Program-made: the position numbers and the translations under genes
The notes under the pieces: model-generated
Databases searched by the model: none
Told to the model about the DNA's origin: nothing
What the model saw: only the letters and a program-made list of their open reading frames with translations
From: Streptomyces sp. SAI-127
GTDB lineage: Bacteria; Actinomycetota; Actinomycetes; Streptomycetales; Streptomycetaceae
Direction of reading: 5' to 3'
Length of the DNA stretch: 64,000 nt
NCBI RefSeq assembly: GCF_029894425.1
Contig: NZ_JARXYJ010000001.1
Location: forward strand, 1,984,001 to 2,048,000
In this document: positions 40,746 through 49,833 of the stretch, one piece after another
How positions within the stretch are numbered: position 1 is the first letter of the stretch
How the letters are laid out: each line of letters starts with the position of its first letter

Positions 40746-40755
40746 ACAATATTGT
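40746..40755. promoter_or_regulatory. AT-rich palindrome in the IclR/importer gap
   Basis: ACAATATTGT is a perfect 10-bp palindrome, with near-symmetric flanks (TGTCA before it, CAG after it), lying 36 bases from the IclR start and 111 from the importer start. An AT-rich dyad in such GC-rich DNA is a good operator candidate for the adjacent IclR protein. Read toward the IclR gene, TTGACA sits here too. Confidence 0.5.
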
Positions 40756-40865
40756 CAGCCAAAGGCATTGACCCCACCCCCGCGAGCCCCATACCTTTCG
40801 CGCTGAGCACCACTGTGCGGTCTGCGCACAGCCTGTCGGAACAACAAGTCTGCACAGGAGGAGCC

Positions 40866-41837
40866 ATGCGTCGTCAGCTCGTCGCCCTCGCGGCCGGAGC
40901 ATTACTGGTCACCGCGTCGGCCTGTGGTTCGTCCGGTGACTCGGGGGACTCGGACTCGGGATCGTCGTCCGGCGGCACCACCACCGTCAAGCTCGGCCTC
41001 ATTCCGATCGTCGATGTCGCGCCGGTCTATCTCGGCCAGAAGAAAGGCTTCTACGGCAAGCGCGGGCTGAAGCTCGAGATATCGACCGCGTCCGGCGGCG
41101 CGGCGATCGTGCCCGGAGTCGCCAGTGGGCAGTTCCAGTTCGGTTTCTCCAACGTCACCTCCCTGCTGATCGCCCAGTCGTCGGGGGTGCCGGTCAAGGC
41201 GGTCTCCAACGGCATCGCCTCAACGGGCGTGGCGGGCAAGGACTTTGCGGCGATCGCGGTGAAGAACGGCAGCTCGATCAAGTCCGCGAAGGACCTGGAG
41301 GGCAAGAAGGTCGCCATCAACACGCTGAAGAACATCAACGAGTCCGCGGTGCGCGAGTCGGTCCGCAAGGACGGCGGCGACCCGGACAAGGTGAAGTTCG
41401 TGGAGCTGGCCTTCGACCAGATGCCGGCCGCTCTCGACAGCGGCCAGGTCGACGCGGCCTGCGCGGTCGAGCCCGCGCTCGCCACCATCAAGAGCCAGGG
41501 CGGCCAGGTGATCGCCTCCCCCATGGTGGACGTGGCGCAGGGCACCACGGTCGCCATGTACTTCACCTCGACGCGGTACCAGCAGCAGAACGCCGACGTG
41601 GTGAAGAAGTTCCAGGAGGCCACGGCCGAGTCCCTCGCCTACGCGGACGCCCACCCGGACGAGGCACGCCAGATCATCACGACGTACACCAAGATCCCGG
41701 CATCCGTGCTGGCGCAGGTGACTCTCCCGAAGTGGCCGGCCGAGCCGAACAAGGAGTCCATCGAGGCGCTGGCGAAGCTGGGCGAGGAGGACGGGTTCTT
41801 CAAGAAGACCCCCGACGTGGACGCGCTGCTTCCGTGA
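40866..41837 (+). CDS. NMT1/SsuA-type substrate-binding lipoprotein, with a TTA codon
   Basis: A 323-residue lipoprotein: signal peptide, lipobox TASAC, Ser/Gly linker, then an SsuA/NMT1 fold (VKLGLIPIVDVAPVYLGQKKG, GVASGQFQFGFSNVTSLL, VDAACAVEPALATI). Relatives bind nitrate, sulfonates, taurine, thiamine precursors or aromatic acids. Codon 13 (40902-40904) is TTA, read by the bldA tRNA in streptomycetes, so uptake may depend on developmental stage. It is the first gene of a four-gene importer operon; the nearby VanAB suggests a methoxy-aromatic or sulfonated aromatic ligand. Confidence 0.88.
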   Translation: MRRQLVALAAGALLVTASACGSSGDSGDSDSGSSSGGTTTVKLGLIPIVDVAPVYLGQKKGFYGKRGLKLEISTASGGAAIVPGVASGQFQFGFSNVTSLLIAQSSGVPVKAVSNGIASTGVAGKDFAAIAVKNGSSIKSAKDLEGKKVAINTLKNINESAVRESVRKDGGDPDKVKFVELAFDQMPAALDSGQVDAACAVEPALATIKSQGGQVIASPMVDVAQGTTVAMYFTSTRYQQQNADVVKKFQEATAESLAYADAHPDEARQIITTYTKIPASVLAQVTLPKWPAEPNKESIEALAKLGEEDGFFKKTPDVDALLP

Positions 41838-42607
41838 GGCTCCAGAACGCGGCGCTGGGCGCCGCAGGACTCGCGGCCTTCCTCGCCCTGGGCGAGGCGG
41901 TGCCGCGGCTCGGTCTGGTCAAGGAGGAGTACTTCCCGCCGACCAGCCGGATCGCGAGTGCCTTCGCCGACGAACTCTCCGACGGCGCGTTCTGGACGGC
42001 GCTCGGCGACACCCTCACCGGCTGGGCACTGGGCCTGGCCATCGCCGTCTCCGCGGGGATCGTCATCGGCGTGATCGTCTCCGTCGTGCCGTATCTGCGC
42101 GAGGCGACGGCGTCGACGATCGAGTTCCTCCGCCCCATCCCCTCGGTCGCCCTCATCCCGCTGGCGGTGCTGCTGTACGGCAGCGAACTGCGCTCGGTGC
42201 TGCTGCTCGTCGTGTACGCCGCCTTCTGGCAGGTCCTCATCCAGACGCTCTACGGCGTCCAGGACGTCGACCCCGTCGCCGACGAGACGGCACGGTCGTA
42301 CGGCCTCGGCACCTGGGCGCGGATCCGGCATGTGCTGTGGCCGACCGCGCTGCCGTATGTGATGACCGGTGTCCGGCTGGCCGCGGCCGTCGCGCTGATC
42401 CTCGCCATCACCGGTGAACTCGTCATCGGGGCACCGGGGTTGGGCGCCCGGATCGCGGTCGCACAGAACTCGCAGGCGGTCCCGGAGATGTACGCGCTGA
42501 TCGTGGTGACCGGTCTTCTGGGGCTGCTCATCAACGTCGGCGCGCGTACCGTGGAGCGACGGGCGCTGGCCTGGCACCAGTCGGTGCGCGGGGAGGTGGC
42601 GGTGTGA
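41834..42607 (+). CDS. SsuC/TauC-type ABC permease 1
   Basis: A 257-residue permease with about six membrane segments. The cytoplasmic ATPase-contact loop is DETARSYGLGTWARIRHVLWP. The GTG at 41834 overlaps the binding-protein stop, and its own stop overlaps the next permease (GTGA). Two different permeases in one operon imply a heterodimeric channel, whereas SsuABC usually uses one. Confidence 0.88.
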   Translation: MRLQNAALGAAGLAAFLALGEAVPRLGLVKEEYFPPTSRIASAFADELSDGAFWTALGDTLTGWALGLAIAVSAGIVIGVIVSVVPYLREATASTIEFLRPIPSVALIPLAVLLYGSELRSVLLLVVYAAFWQVLIQTLYGVQDVDPVADETARSYGLGTWARIRHVLWPTALPYVMTGVRLAAAVALILAITGELVIGAPGLGARIAVAQNSQAVPEMYALIVVTGLLGLLINVGARTVERRALAWHQSVRGEVAV

Positions 42608-43383
42608 AGCGGCTCGTTCTCCGGCTGGTCTTCGTGCTCGCGCTGCCCGCGCTGCTGGTCGCCGTCTGGTGGCTCGCGTCGGACGGCAGCACCAACGTCT
42701 TCTGGCCGCCACTGCGCACGATCCTGCAGACCTTCCCGGACGTGTGGACCGCCGAGCGCCTGCGCGCCGACGTCCTGCCCAGCATCTGGCGACTGGCGGC
42801 CGGTTACGCGCTGGCGGCCGTCGTCGGGGTGGCGGTCGGCACGGTCATCGGCTCCTACCGGCGGGTGCGGGCGGTGTGCGAACCGGTCCTGGAGTTCCTG
42901 CGGGCGGTCCCGCCGCCGGTTCTGCTCCCGGTCATCATGCTGTTCGCGGGCATCGGCGACACCATGAAGGTCACGGTGATCGCGAGCGGCTGTGTCTGGC
43001 CGATCCTGCTCAACACGGTCGAGGGCGTGCGCGCGGTCGACCCGGTGATGCTGGAGACGGCCCGTTCCTACGGCATCACCGGCCCCTCGCGCCTGCGCAA
43101 CCTGGTGCTGCGCTCGGCGAGTCCGCAGATCTTCGCGGGTCTGCGCCAGTCCCTCTCGATCGGCATCATCCTGATGGTCATCAGCGAGATGTCCGCGGCC
43201 AGCAACGGCATCGGTTTCACCATCGTCCAGTTCCAGCGCAGTTTCGCGGTCCCCGACATGTGGACCGGGATCCTCGTCCTCGGTCTGCTCGGCTATCTGC
43301 TCTCCGTCCTCTTCCAGCTGGTCGAGCGGCGGGTCCTCGCCTGGTACCACGGTCTGCGCGCCTCGACCCGGCGGTCCCCGTGA
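42604..43383 (+). CDS. SsuC/TauC-type ABC permease 2
   Basis: A 259-residue permease with the loop LETARSYGITGPSRLRNLVL and six membrane segments. It begins with a GTG overlapping permease 1 and precedes the ATPase. It is only moderately similar to permease 1, so the pair is not a recent duplication. Confidence 0.88.
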   Translation: MKRLVLRLVFVLALPALLVAVWWLASDGSTNVFWPPLRTILQTFPDVWTAERLRADVLPSIWRLAAGYALAAVVGVAVGTVIGSYRRVRAVCEPVLEFLRAVPPPVLLPVIMLFAGIGDTMKVTVIASGCVWPILLNTVEGVRAVDPVMLETARSYGITGPSRLRNLVLRSASPQIFAGLRQSLSIGIILMVISEMSAASNGIGFTIVQFQRSFAVPDMWTGILVLGLLGYLLSVLFQLVERRVLAWYHGLRASTRRSP

Positions 43384-43409
43384 ATCACCCGAACCCGAAA
43401 GGGCGGTCC

Positions 43410-44234
43410 ATGCGCGCGCAACTTGGCGTATCCGGCCTGCAGAAGGTCTACGAGGGTTCCGGCCGCCGTGTGGAGGCGGTCCGCGACCTCACCTTCACCG
43501 TCGAAGCGGGCGAACTCGTGTGTCTCGTCGGCCCGTCGGGCTGCGGCAAGACGACGCTGCTGAAGTGCATGGGCGGTCTGCTCACCCCGACCGCCGGCGA
43601 AGTCCACCTGGCGGGACGGAAGGTGAGCGGTCCCCCGCCCGGGATGGCCTTCGTCTTCCAGGAGTACGGCCGCAGCCTCTTCCCCTGGATGCGCGTCGCC
43701 GACAACATCGAACTGCCGCTGAAGCAGAAGGACTTGAGCAGGGCGAGACGACGTGAGCTGGTCGCCGACGCACTGGAGTCGGTGGACCTCACGGAGGCCG
43801 CCGGGGCGTATCCCTGGCAGCTCTCCGGCGGTATGCAGCAGCGCGTCGCGATCGCCCGGGCCCTCGCGTACGAGCCCGAAGTCCTGCTGATGGACGAGCC
43901 GTTCGCGGCCGTGGACGCCCAGACCCGCGCCGACCTGGAGGATCTGGTACGACGGCTGTGGCGGGAGCGCGGCATCACGATCCTGTTCGTCACCCACGAC
44001 ATCGACGAGGCGGTCTACCTGGGCGAGCGGGTGATCGTGCTGTCGGCCTCCCCCACGGTCGTGCAGGAGCAGCTGAAGGTCGATCTTCCGGACGAACGGG
44101 ACCAGTTGCACACGCGTGTGGCCCCGCGCTTCGCCGAACTGCGCACCCATGTGTACGAGCAGATCCAGGCGGCGAAGCGCGGAGTCGCTCAGGACGCCGT
44201 CGTCACGAAGTCGGATACGCCTCCACCTCGCTGA
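43410..44234 (+). CDS. SsuB/TauB-type ABC ATPase
   Basis: A 274-residue ATPase: Walker A GPSGCGKTT, Q-loop VFQEYGRSLFPW, signature LSGGMQQRVAIARAL, Walker B VLLMDEPFAAVD and switch His in FVTHDIDEA. I chose the ATG at 43410 (GAAAGGG upstream); a GTG at 43380 overlapping the permease stop would add ten residues. Its stop overlaps the convergent GH87-like gene by 32 bases. Confidence 0.9.
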   Translation: MRAQLGVSGLQKVYEGSGRRVEAVRDLTFTVEAGELVCLVGPSGCGKTTLLKCMGGLLTPTAGEVHLAGRKVSGPPPGMAFVFQEYGRSLFPWMRVADNIELPLKQKDLSRARRRELVADALESVDLTEAAGAYPWQLSGGMQQRVAIARALAYEPEVLLMDEPFAAVDAQTRADLEDLVRRLWRERGITILFVTHDIDEAVYLGERVIVLSASPTVVQEQLKVDLPDERDQLHTRVAPRFAELRTHVYEQIQAAKRGVAQDAVVTKSDTPPPR

Positions 44235-46365
44235 ACTGCCCTGCGGGCCAGCCCGTGTTGGCGCTGACGGAGAGCCGGAGGTAGCGCAGGCCGGTCCCGC
44301 TGGGCAGGGAGACGGTGGCGGTGTTGCCGGTCGCCGGGTCGAAGCGGTAGCCCTGCGCGCCGACGACGGTGGCGTAGGTGGCGTTGTCGGTGCTGCCCAG
44401 CACGGTGAGGGTCTGGGTGCGCGCGCCCCACGCGGAGGACGGCGGCAGCTTCAGCACCAGGCGGCGGACCGCCTGCACCGAGCCGAGGTCCACGGTCCAC
44501 GACTGCGGGAACGCGTTGTTGGTGGACTCCCAGTAGCTGTTCGCGTCGCCGTCGACCGCCTTGCCGGGCGTGTATACGTCCTGGGAGCCGGTGGCGGTGG
44601 CCGGGCGGCCCTTGGCGAGGTTGCGGTTCGGATCGGGATCCGGGTTGCCCTGTCCGGGCTGCGGCCAGGTCGAGCAGTCCGACCAGGAGGTGCTCCAGCC
44701 GGAGTTGCCGCCGCCGTCGGTGAGGGCGAAGGTGCCCGAGTTCGCCGGGTAGGGGCAGTTGTAGACGCCGGCCACGCCGACGCCCGTCGCCGTGACGTCG
44801 CGGAAGGTGGCGGCGCCCTGCGCCTCGGCCTGCACGACGACGGTGCCGGCGTTGCGGACGGTCGCGCCGTCCACGGTGACGTCACGGACCGGATACCCCT
44901 GTCCGCCGCCGGACACGAACTCGAAGGCGCTGTAGGGGCTGTCGGTGATGGTCGTATTGGTGATGTTCACCGTGGCGTTGATGGCGCTGTCGTAGGAGTC
45001 GACCCTCAGCGCTCCCATCGGGTGGTTCCAGTTGGGGTTCATCGCGCCGGCGCGGACCAGGATGTTGCCGTCGACCGTGATGGTGCCGGCCAGCGGGGAG
45101 AACGGGTCGAGGAACTTCTGGTTGGAGATCGCGATGCCGCTGCCGAGGGCGTTGGTGTCGAGGACCAGGTTGTTCCTCACCGCGATGTCGGTGCCGCCGT
45201 AGATCGCGATGCCGTTGGCCAGGTTCGGCTGGCTGATGGTGTTGTTCTCGAAGCTGCTGTTCGTGTCCGGCGCGTACAGCGACCACATGGCGAGCGCGTC
45301 GTCGCCCTGGTTGCGCAGGAAGTTGTTGCGGACGCGGACTCCGCGCGCGTTGCCGTTGAGGTTGAGGCCGTCGGCGGTCATGTCGAGGAAGCGGTTGTTC
45401 TCGACGACGAGGTTGTCGTTGTCGCCCGTCAGCCAGAGGCCGACCTTGAGGTGCTGAAGCCACATGCCGGACACCGAACTGCCGCGTCCGAGCGATCCGT
45501 TGACGAAGTTGTCCGGGTTGGAGTCGACGCGCTCGGTGACCTCGCCGATGACCGCGAAGTCCTTGATGTGGACGCCCCCCGAGGAGCCGGACTGGTCGAC
45601 GAAGCGGGAGGAGTGCACGACCGAGTGCCAGCTTCCGGCGCCCTGGAGGGTCACGTTCTGGACTCCGCTGAGCGCGGAGGTCAGCCGGTAGTCGCCCGGC
45701 GGGATCCAGACCACTCCCCCTTGGGCGGCGGAGATCGCCTCCCGGAAGGCCTGGGTGGAGTCGCCGTTGCCGGTGGGGTCGGCGCCCTTGGAGGTGACGG
45801 ACACGGACCCGGCGGGCTGGCCGGCGGCCGCGGCGACCTGCTCGAAGTCGGCCACGTCCACGGTGACTTGGGTACCCGCCGCCTCGAAGGCGACCTTGTC
45901 GCCCGCCTGGACGTTCTGCCCGAGCAGGAGGCGGGCGTTGTCGAAGAAGTGGTGCGTCTTGGCCCCGGGGATCCAACTGGTGTCGATGTAGGAGTACTTG
46001 GAGGTCACCGGGAGGGTCTTCGCGAGTCTGGTGCCGTTGACGTAGACGTTCAGCGTGCCCGCCTGGCCGTCGGGGACGCTGTAGGCGACGTTCACGGCGT
46101 TGGCGGCGCGCGGCACGGTGAACTCGACGCGCCGACCCGAGGCGAGCTGTACCGCCTGCCGCCCGGACGCCTCCGAAGCGAGCGTGCCCTGCGTGTGATC
46201 GGGGCCGATCCTCGTGCCGGTCGTGGTGGCGGACTCGGCCTCGACCGAGGTGAAGGGGAGGGTGGCACCCGCCGCCGCGTGGGCGGTGGGCGCCGTGGCG
46301 GTGAGAAGGCCGGCGGAGAGGGCGACCACCGTGATGACTGGCATGCCCCTGACAGATCTGCGCAT
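44203..46365 (-). CDS. Secreted GH87-like alpha-1,3-glucanase (mycodextranase-like)
   Basis: A 720-residue secreted enzyme. Signal peptide to about residue 30 (TAHAAA); a CBM6/35-like beta-sandwich, ~35-175; a right-handed beta-helix, ~190-565; a Pro/Asp/Asn linker; and a C-terminal CBM32/F5-8 type C domain, ~590-720. D332 (TADGLNLNG) and D355-D356 (GDDALAMWS) match the catalytic aspartates of GH87 enzymes, which cut alpha-1,3 bonds in fungal wall glucan or nigeran. It is last in an operon with an alpha-glucosidase and a sugar importer. The family is likely; the exact linkage is inferred. Confidence 0.8.
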   Translation of the reverse strand: MRRSVRGMPVITVVALSAGLLTATAPTAHAAAGATLPFTSVEAESATTTGTRIGPDHTQGTLASEASGRQAVQLASGRRVEFTVPRAANAVNVAYSVPDGQAGTLNVYVNGTRLAKTLPVTSKYSYIDTSWIPGAKTHHFFDNARLLLGQNVQAGDKVAFEAAGTQVTVDVADFEQVAAAAGQPAGSVSVTSKGADPTGNGDSTQAFREAISAAQGGVVWIPPGDYRLTSALSGVQNVTLQGAGSWHSVVHSSRFVDQSGSSGGVHIKDFAVIGEVTERVDSNPDNFVNGSLGRGSSVSGMWLQHLKVGLWLTGDNDNLVVENNRFLDMTADGLNLNGNARGVRVRNNFLRNQGDDALAMWSLYAPDTNSSFENNTISQPNLANGIAIYGGTDIAVRNNLVLDTNALGSGIAISNQKFLDPFSPLAGTITVDGNILVRAGAMNPNWNHPMGALRVDSYDSAINATVNITNTTITDSPYSAFEFVSGGGQGYPVRDVTVDGATVRNAGTVVVQAEAQGAATFRDVTATGVGVAGVYNCPYPANSGTFALTDGGGNSGWSTSWSDCSTWPQPGQGNPDPDPNRNLAKGRPATATGSQDVYTPGKAVDGDANSYWESTNNAFPQSWTVDLGSVQAVRRLVLKLPPSSAWGARTQTLTVLGSTDNATYATVVGAQGYRFDPATGNTATVSLPSGTGLRYLRLSVSANTGWPAGQFSEVEAYPTS

Positions 46366-46398
46366 GTGCTGATCCCTTCCTGTGGGGGTGCCGCGGTC

Positions 46399-47982
46399 TC
46401 AGCTCCGGAGCCAGACCGCGGTGTCCTCGGGCAGTCGGCCCGCTTCGTCCAAGGGGCCGCTGGCAAGCAGCAGTGCGGTGTGCTCGGGCAGGTCCACGGC
46501 GGTGTCGGCGAGATTCACCACGCACCGGGCACCGCCCGCACGGGCGAAGGCGAGGACACCCTCGGGCGCGGGCAACCAGGTGAGCGGGCCGTGGCCGAAG
46601 ACCGGCCGGAGCCGGATGGCCTCGCGGTAGAGGCTGAGCATCGACCCGGGGTCCACGGCCTGCCGGTCGACGGCGTACGGCGCCCAGTCGGCGGGCTGCG
46701 GCAGCCAGGGCTCGCCGCCGAACCCGGCGTGGGGCGCCCCGGCCGCCCATGGCAGCGGCACCCGGCATCCGTCGCGCCCGGGGTCCGTGCCGCCGGAGCG
46801 CACGTGCATGGGGTCCTCGATGCGGTCGCGCGGGATGTCCGCCTCGGGCAGGCCGAGTTCCTCGCCCTGGTAGACGTAGACGGCCCCGGGAAGGGCGAGC
46901 GAGAGCAGAGCCGCCGCTCGGGCACGCCGGGTGCCGAGGGCGAGGTCGGTCGGGGTCCCGAAGGCCTTGGCCGCGAAGTCGAAGCCGGTGTCCGTACGGC
47001 CGTAGCGGGTGACCGTGCGGGTGATGTCGTGGTTGCACAGCACCCAGGTGGCGGGGGCACCGACCGGGGCGTGCTCGGCGAGGGTCGTGTCGATCGAGGT
47101 GCGCAGCCGCCCGGCGTCCCAAGGGCAGGACAGGAAGGAGAAGTTGAAGGCGGTGTGCAGCTCGTCGGGGCGCAGGTAGCGGGCGAAGCGTTCGGTGTCC
47201 GGGAGCCAGACCTCGCCGACGAAGACTCCGTCGTACTCGTCGGCGACCGCCCGCCAGGAGCGGTAGATGTCATGGAGTTCGTCGCGGTCGACGAAGGGGT
47301 GCGGGTCGGGTCCGCCGGCCAGGTCGGGCAGCGCGGGGTCCTTGGCGAGCAGGGCGGCCGAGTCGATGCGCACGCCCGCCACTTGCCGTTCGAACCAGAA
47401 GCGCAGGATGTCCTCGTGCTCCTGGCGGACCGCCGGGTGGGCCCAGTTGAGGTCGGGCTGTTCCGGGGTGAACAGGTGCAGGTACCAGTCGCCGTCGGGC
47501 AGCCGCGTCCACACGGGCTCGGTGGAGCCGACGAACTGCGACGGCCAGTCGTTGGGCGGCAGTTCGCCGTGCTTGCCGCGTCCGCGCCGGAAGTGGAACA
47601 GCTCGCGTTCGGGGCTGCCCGGGCCCGCGTTCAGAGCTGCCCGGAACCAGGGGTGTTGGTCGGAGACATGGTTGGGCACGATGTCGACGATCGTGCGGAT
47701 GCCCAGCTCCCGTGCCTCCCCGATCAGCTTCTCCGCCTCGGCGAGGGTGCCGAAGGCGGGGTCGATGGCGCGGTAGTCGGCGACGTCGTAGCCGCCGTCC
47801 TTCATCGGGGAGAGGTACCAGGGGTTGAACCACAGGGCGTCCACGCCGAGTTCGGCGAGATACGGCAGCCTGGCGCGGACTCCGGCGAGGTCGCCGGTGC
47901 CGTCCCCGTCGCCGTCGGCGAAGCTGCGGACGTAGACCTGGTAGATGACGGCGGAGCGCCACCACTCGGTGGGCTGTCCCAC
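46399..47982 (-). CDS. GH13 alpha-glucosidase
   Basis: A 527-residue GH13 enzyme of the oligo-1,6-glucosidase/alpha-glucosidase type. Conserved regions: DIVPNH (100), GVRIDSA with nucleophile D207, FVGEVWL with acid/base E257, and CNHDITR with D319. The GTG at 47982 has AAGGGA upstream. No signal peptide, so it hydrolyses imported oligosaccharides inside the cell. It lies 32 bases after the MalG-like permease and 33 before the GH87-like gene. Confidence 0.93.
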   Translation of the reverse strand: MGQPTEWWRSAVIYQVYVRSFADGDGDGTGDLAGVRARLPYLAELGVDALWFNPWYLSPMKDGGYDVADYRAIDPAFGTLAEAEKLIGEARELGIRTIVDIVPNHVSDQHPWFRAALNAGPGSPERELFHFRRGRGKHGELPPNDWPSQFVGSTEPVWTRLPDGDWYLHLFTPEQPDLNWAHPAVRQEHEDILRFWFERQVAGVRIDSAALLAKDPALPDLAGGPDPHPFVDRDELHDIYRSWRAVADEYDGVFVGEVWLPDTERFARYLRPDELHTAFNFSFLSCPWDAGRLRTSIDTTLAEHAPVGAPATWVLCNHDITRTVTRYGRTDTGFDFAAKAFGTPTDLALGTRRARAAALLSLALPGAVYVYQGEELGLPEADIPRDRIEDPMHVRSGGTDPGRDGCRVPLPWAAGAPHAGFGGEPWLPQPADWAPYAVDRQAVDPGSMLSLYREAIRLRPVFGHGPLTWLPAPEGVLAFARAGGARCVVNLADTAVDLPEHTALLLASGPLDEAGRLPEDTAVWLRS

Positions 47983-48014
47983 TGGGTTTCCCTTCTGTAG
48001 GAGGGCGGGCGGTG

Positions 48015-48875
48015 TCAGCCCTTCGTGCTGCCCGCGCCGATCCCGGCGACGATGTGCCGCTGGAAGACGAGGAACAGGGCGACCATCGGGATGCTGGCGA
48101 TCACCATCGCGGCAATGAGCACGGTCAGTTGGATGTTCTGCGACAGCTGGACGAGCGCCACACTGATGGGCTGCTTGTCGGTGTCGGAGAAGACCATCAG
48201 CGGCCAGAGGAAGTCCTGCCAGACGGCGACCAGGGCGAAGATCGAGACCACCCCGAGGACCGGCCTCGACATGGGCAGCACGATCGACCACAGGATGCGC
48301 GGCTTTCCCGCCCCGTCGATCTCGGCGGCCTCCAGCACATCGCGCGGGAGCTGGTCGAAGAACCGCTTGAGCAGGTACAGGTTGAAGGCGTTGGCGACGG
48401 CCGGCAGCCAGATGGCGAGGGGGTCGTTGAGCAGGCCCAGATCGGCCACGGTCAGGTACTTCGGTACGACCAGGGCCTGGGCCGGGACCATCAGCGTGGC
48501 CAGGATCCCGCCGAGGACCACCTTGCCGAAGACGGGCCTGAGCCGGGACAGGGCGTAGGCGGCGGCCGTGCACAGGACGAGCTGGAACGCCCAGGCGCCG
48601 GCCGCCTGGACCACCGTGTTCCACAGGTGTTGCGGGAGCTGCATGAGGTCCCAGGCATCGGTGTAGCCGTCGAGGTGCCACTGCTCGGGGACGAGAGTGG
48701 GCGGCGTGCGCGTCACCTCGTCCGGTGACTTCATCGCCCCGGTGACCATCCAGTAGACGGGGAAGAGGAAGGCGAGCGCGAAGAGCACGACGACGGTGGT
48801 GAAGACGGTCCAGTAGACGGCCCTGCCGCGCGGGCGGGCGAGCGTCGCCGGGGAGATCAGGGTGCGGGTGCTCAT
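48015..48875 (-). CDS. Alpha-glucan oligosaccharide ABC permease (MalG-like)
   Basis: A 286-residue permease with six membrane segments and the EAA loop LEAAEIDGAGKPRILWSIVLP. It overlaps the MalF-like stop by four bases. The operon again lacks an ATPase, as expected if MsiK serves it. Confidence 0.92.
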   Translation of the reverse strand: MSTRTLISPATLARPRGRAVYWTVFTTVVVLFALAFLFPVYWMVTGAMKSPDEVTRTPPTLVPEQWHLDGYTDAWDLMQLPQHLWNTVVQAAGAWAFQLVLCTAAAYALSRLRPVFGKVVLGGILATLMVPAQALVVPKYLTVADLGLLNDPLAIWLPAVANAFNLYLLKRFFDQLPRDVLEAAEIDGAGKPRILWSIVLPMSRPVLGVVSIFALVAVWQDFLWPLMVFSDTDKQPISVALVQLSQNIQLTVLIAAMVIASIPMVALFLVFQRHIVAGIGAGSTKG

Positions 48876-49828
48876 GCGAGATCCCCCTCCGAGGACCGGG
48901 TCAGCCGCAGATACACGGCGGAGAAGGCGCCCAGCAGCACCAGGAGCATGACGCTCAGCGCACACGCCCCGCCGAAGTCGTTGTAGAGGAACGCGTACTT
49001 GTAGATCAGGTAGAGAACGGTGACCGTGGCGTTCTCCGGGCCGCCACCGGTGATCACGAAAGGCTCCGTGAACACCTGCATGGTCGCGATGATCTGAAGG
49101 AGCATCAGCATCAGCACGACGAACCTGGTCTGGGGGAGCGTCACATGGCGGATGCGCTGGAGGAGGTTCGCCCCGTCCAGTTCGGCGGCCTCGTACAGCT
49201 CGCCGGGGATGGACTGCAGGGCGGCCAGGTAGATCAGGACGGTGCCGCCCAGGTTGGCCCAGGTCGCCACGATCACCAGGGAGACGAGTGCGGTGTCGGC
49301 GCCGTTGGACCAGTTCGAGGTGGGCAGGTGCAGGAAACGCAGCGCCTCGTTGGCGAGGCCGGCTCCGGGGTCGTAGAACCACTTCCACAGCAGGGCGCTG
49401 ACCACCGGCGGGATCATGACGGGCAGATAGACCACCACCCGGAAGAACGCCTTCGCGTGCCTCAGCTCATTGAGCACCAGGGCCATGACGAAGGGGATCG
49501 CGAAGCCGATGAGCAGGGCCAGCAGGGTGAAGGCGAGGGTGTTGCGCCAGGCGGCGGTGAACTCCGGGTCGTGCCACACGCGGGTGAAGTTGGCGGTGCC
49601 GACCCATTCGGGCTCGGAACCCGGCGTGTACTTCTGGAAGGCGATGACGACGGCGCGTATCGCCGGGTACCAGGAGAAGAGGGCGAAGCAGAGCAGTCCG
49701 CCGAGGAGGAAGCCGTAGGCGCGGGCCTGGTCGGCGAGGCGGCGCCGCCTCCGGTCCCCTGCGGGAGGCGGCGCCTGGATCGGGGGTACGGCGATGACCT
49801 CGTGGGGCGGGCTTTCCACCGTCTTCAT
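48872..49828 (-). CDS. Alpha-glucan oligosaccharide ABC permease (MalF-like)
   Basis: A 318-residue permease with a Pro/Arg-rich cytoplasmic start, six membrane segments, and the EAA loop YEAAELDGANLLQRIRHVTLP. The ATG at 49828 lies five bases after the binding-protein stop. Confidence 0.92.
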   Translation of the reverse strand: MKTVESPPHEVIAVPPIQAPPPAGDRRRRRLADQARAYGFLLGGLLCFALFSWYPAIRAVVIAFQKYTPGSEPEWVGTANFTRVWHDPEFTAAWRNTLAFTLLALLIGFAIPFVMALVLNELRHAKAFFRVVVYLPVMIPPVVSALLWKWFYDPGAGLANEALRFLHLPTSNWSNGADTALVSLVIVATWANLGGTVLIYLAALQSIPGELYEAAELDGANLLQRIRHVTLPQTRFVVLMLMLLQIIATMQVFTEPFVITGGGPENATVTVLYLIYKYAFLYNDFGGACALSVMLLVLLGAFSAVYLRLTRSSEGDLA

Positions 49829-49833
49829 GGGGG

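Noticed and set aside
44116..48000. A 1294-codon open frame on the plus strand
   Set aside because: It lies antisense to the GH87-like and GH13 genes, has repetitive Val/Gly/Arg/Asp composition and no domain; a GC-bias shadow frame.
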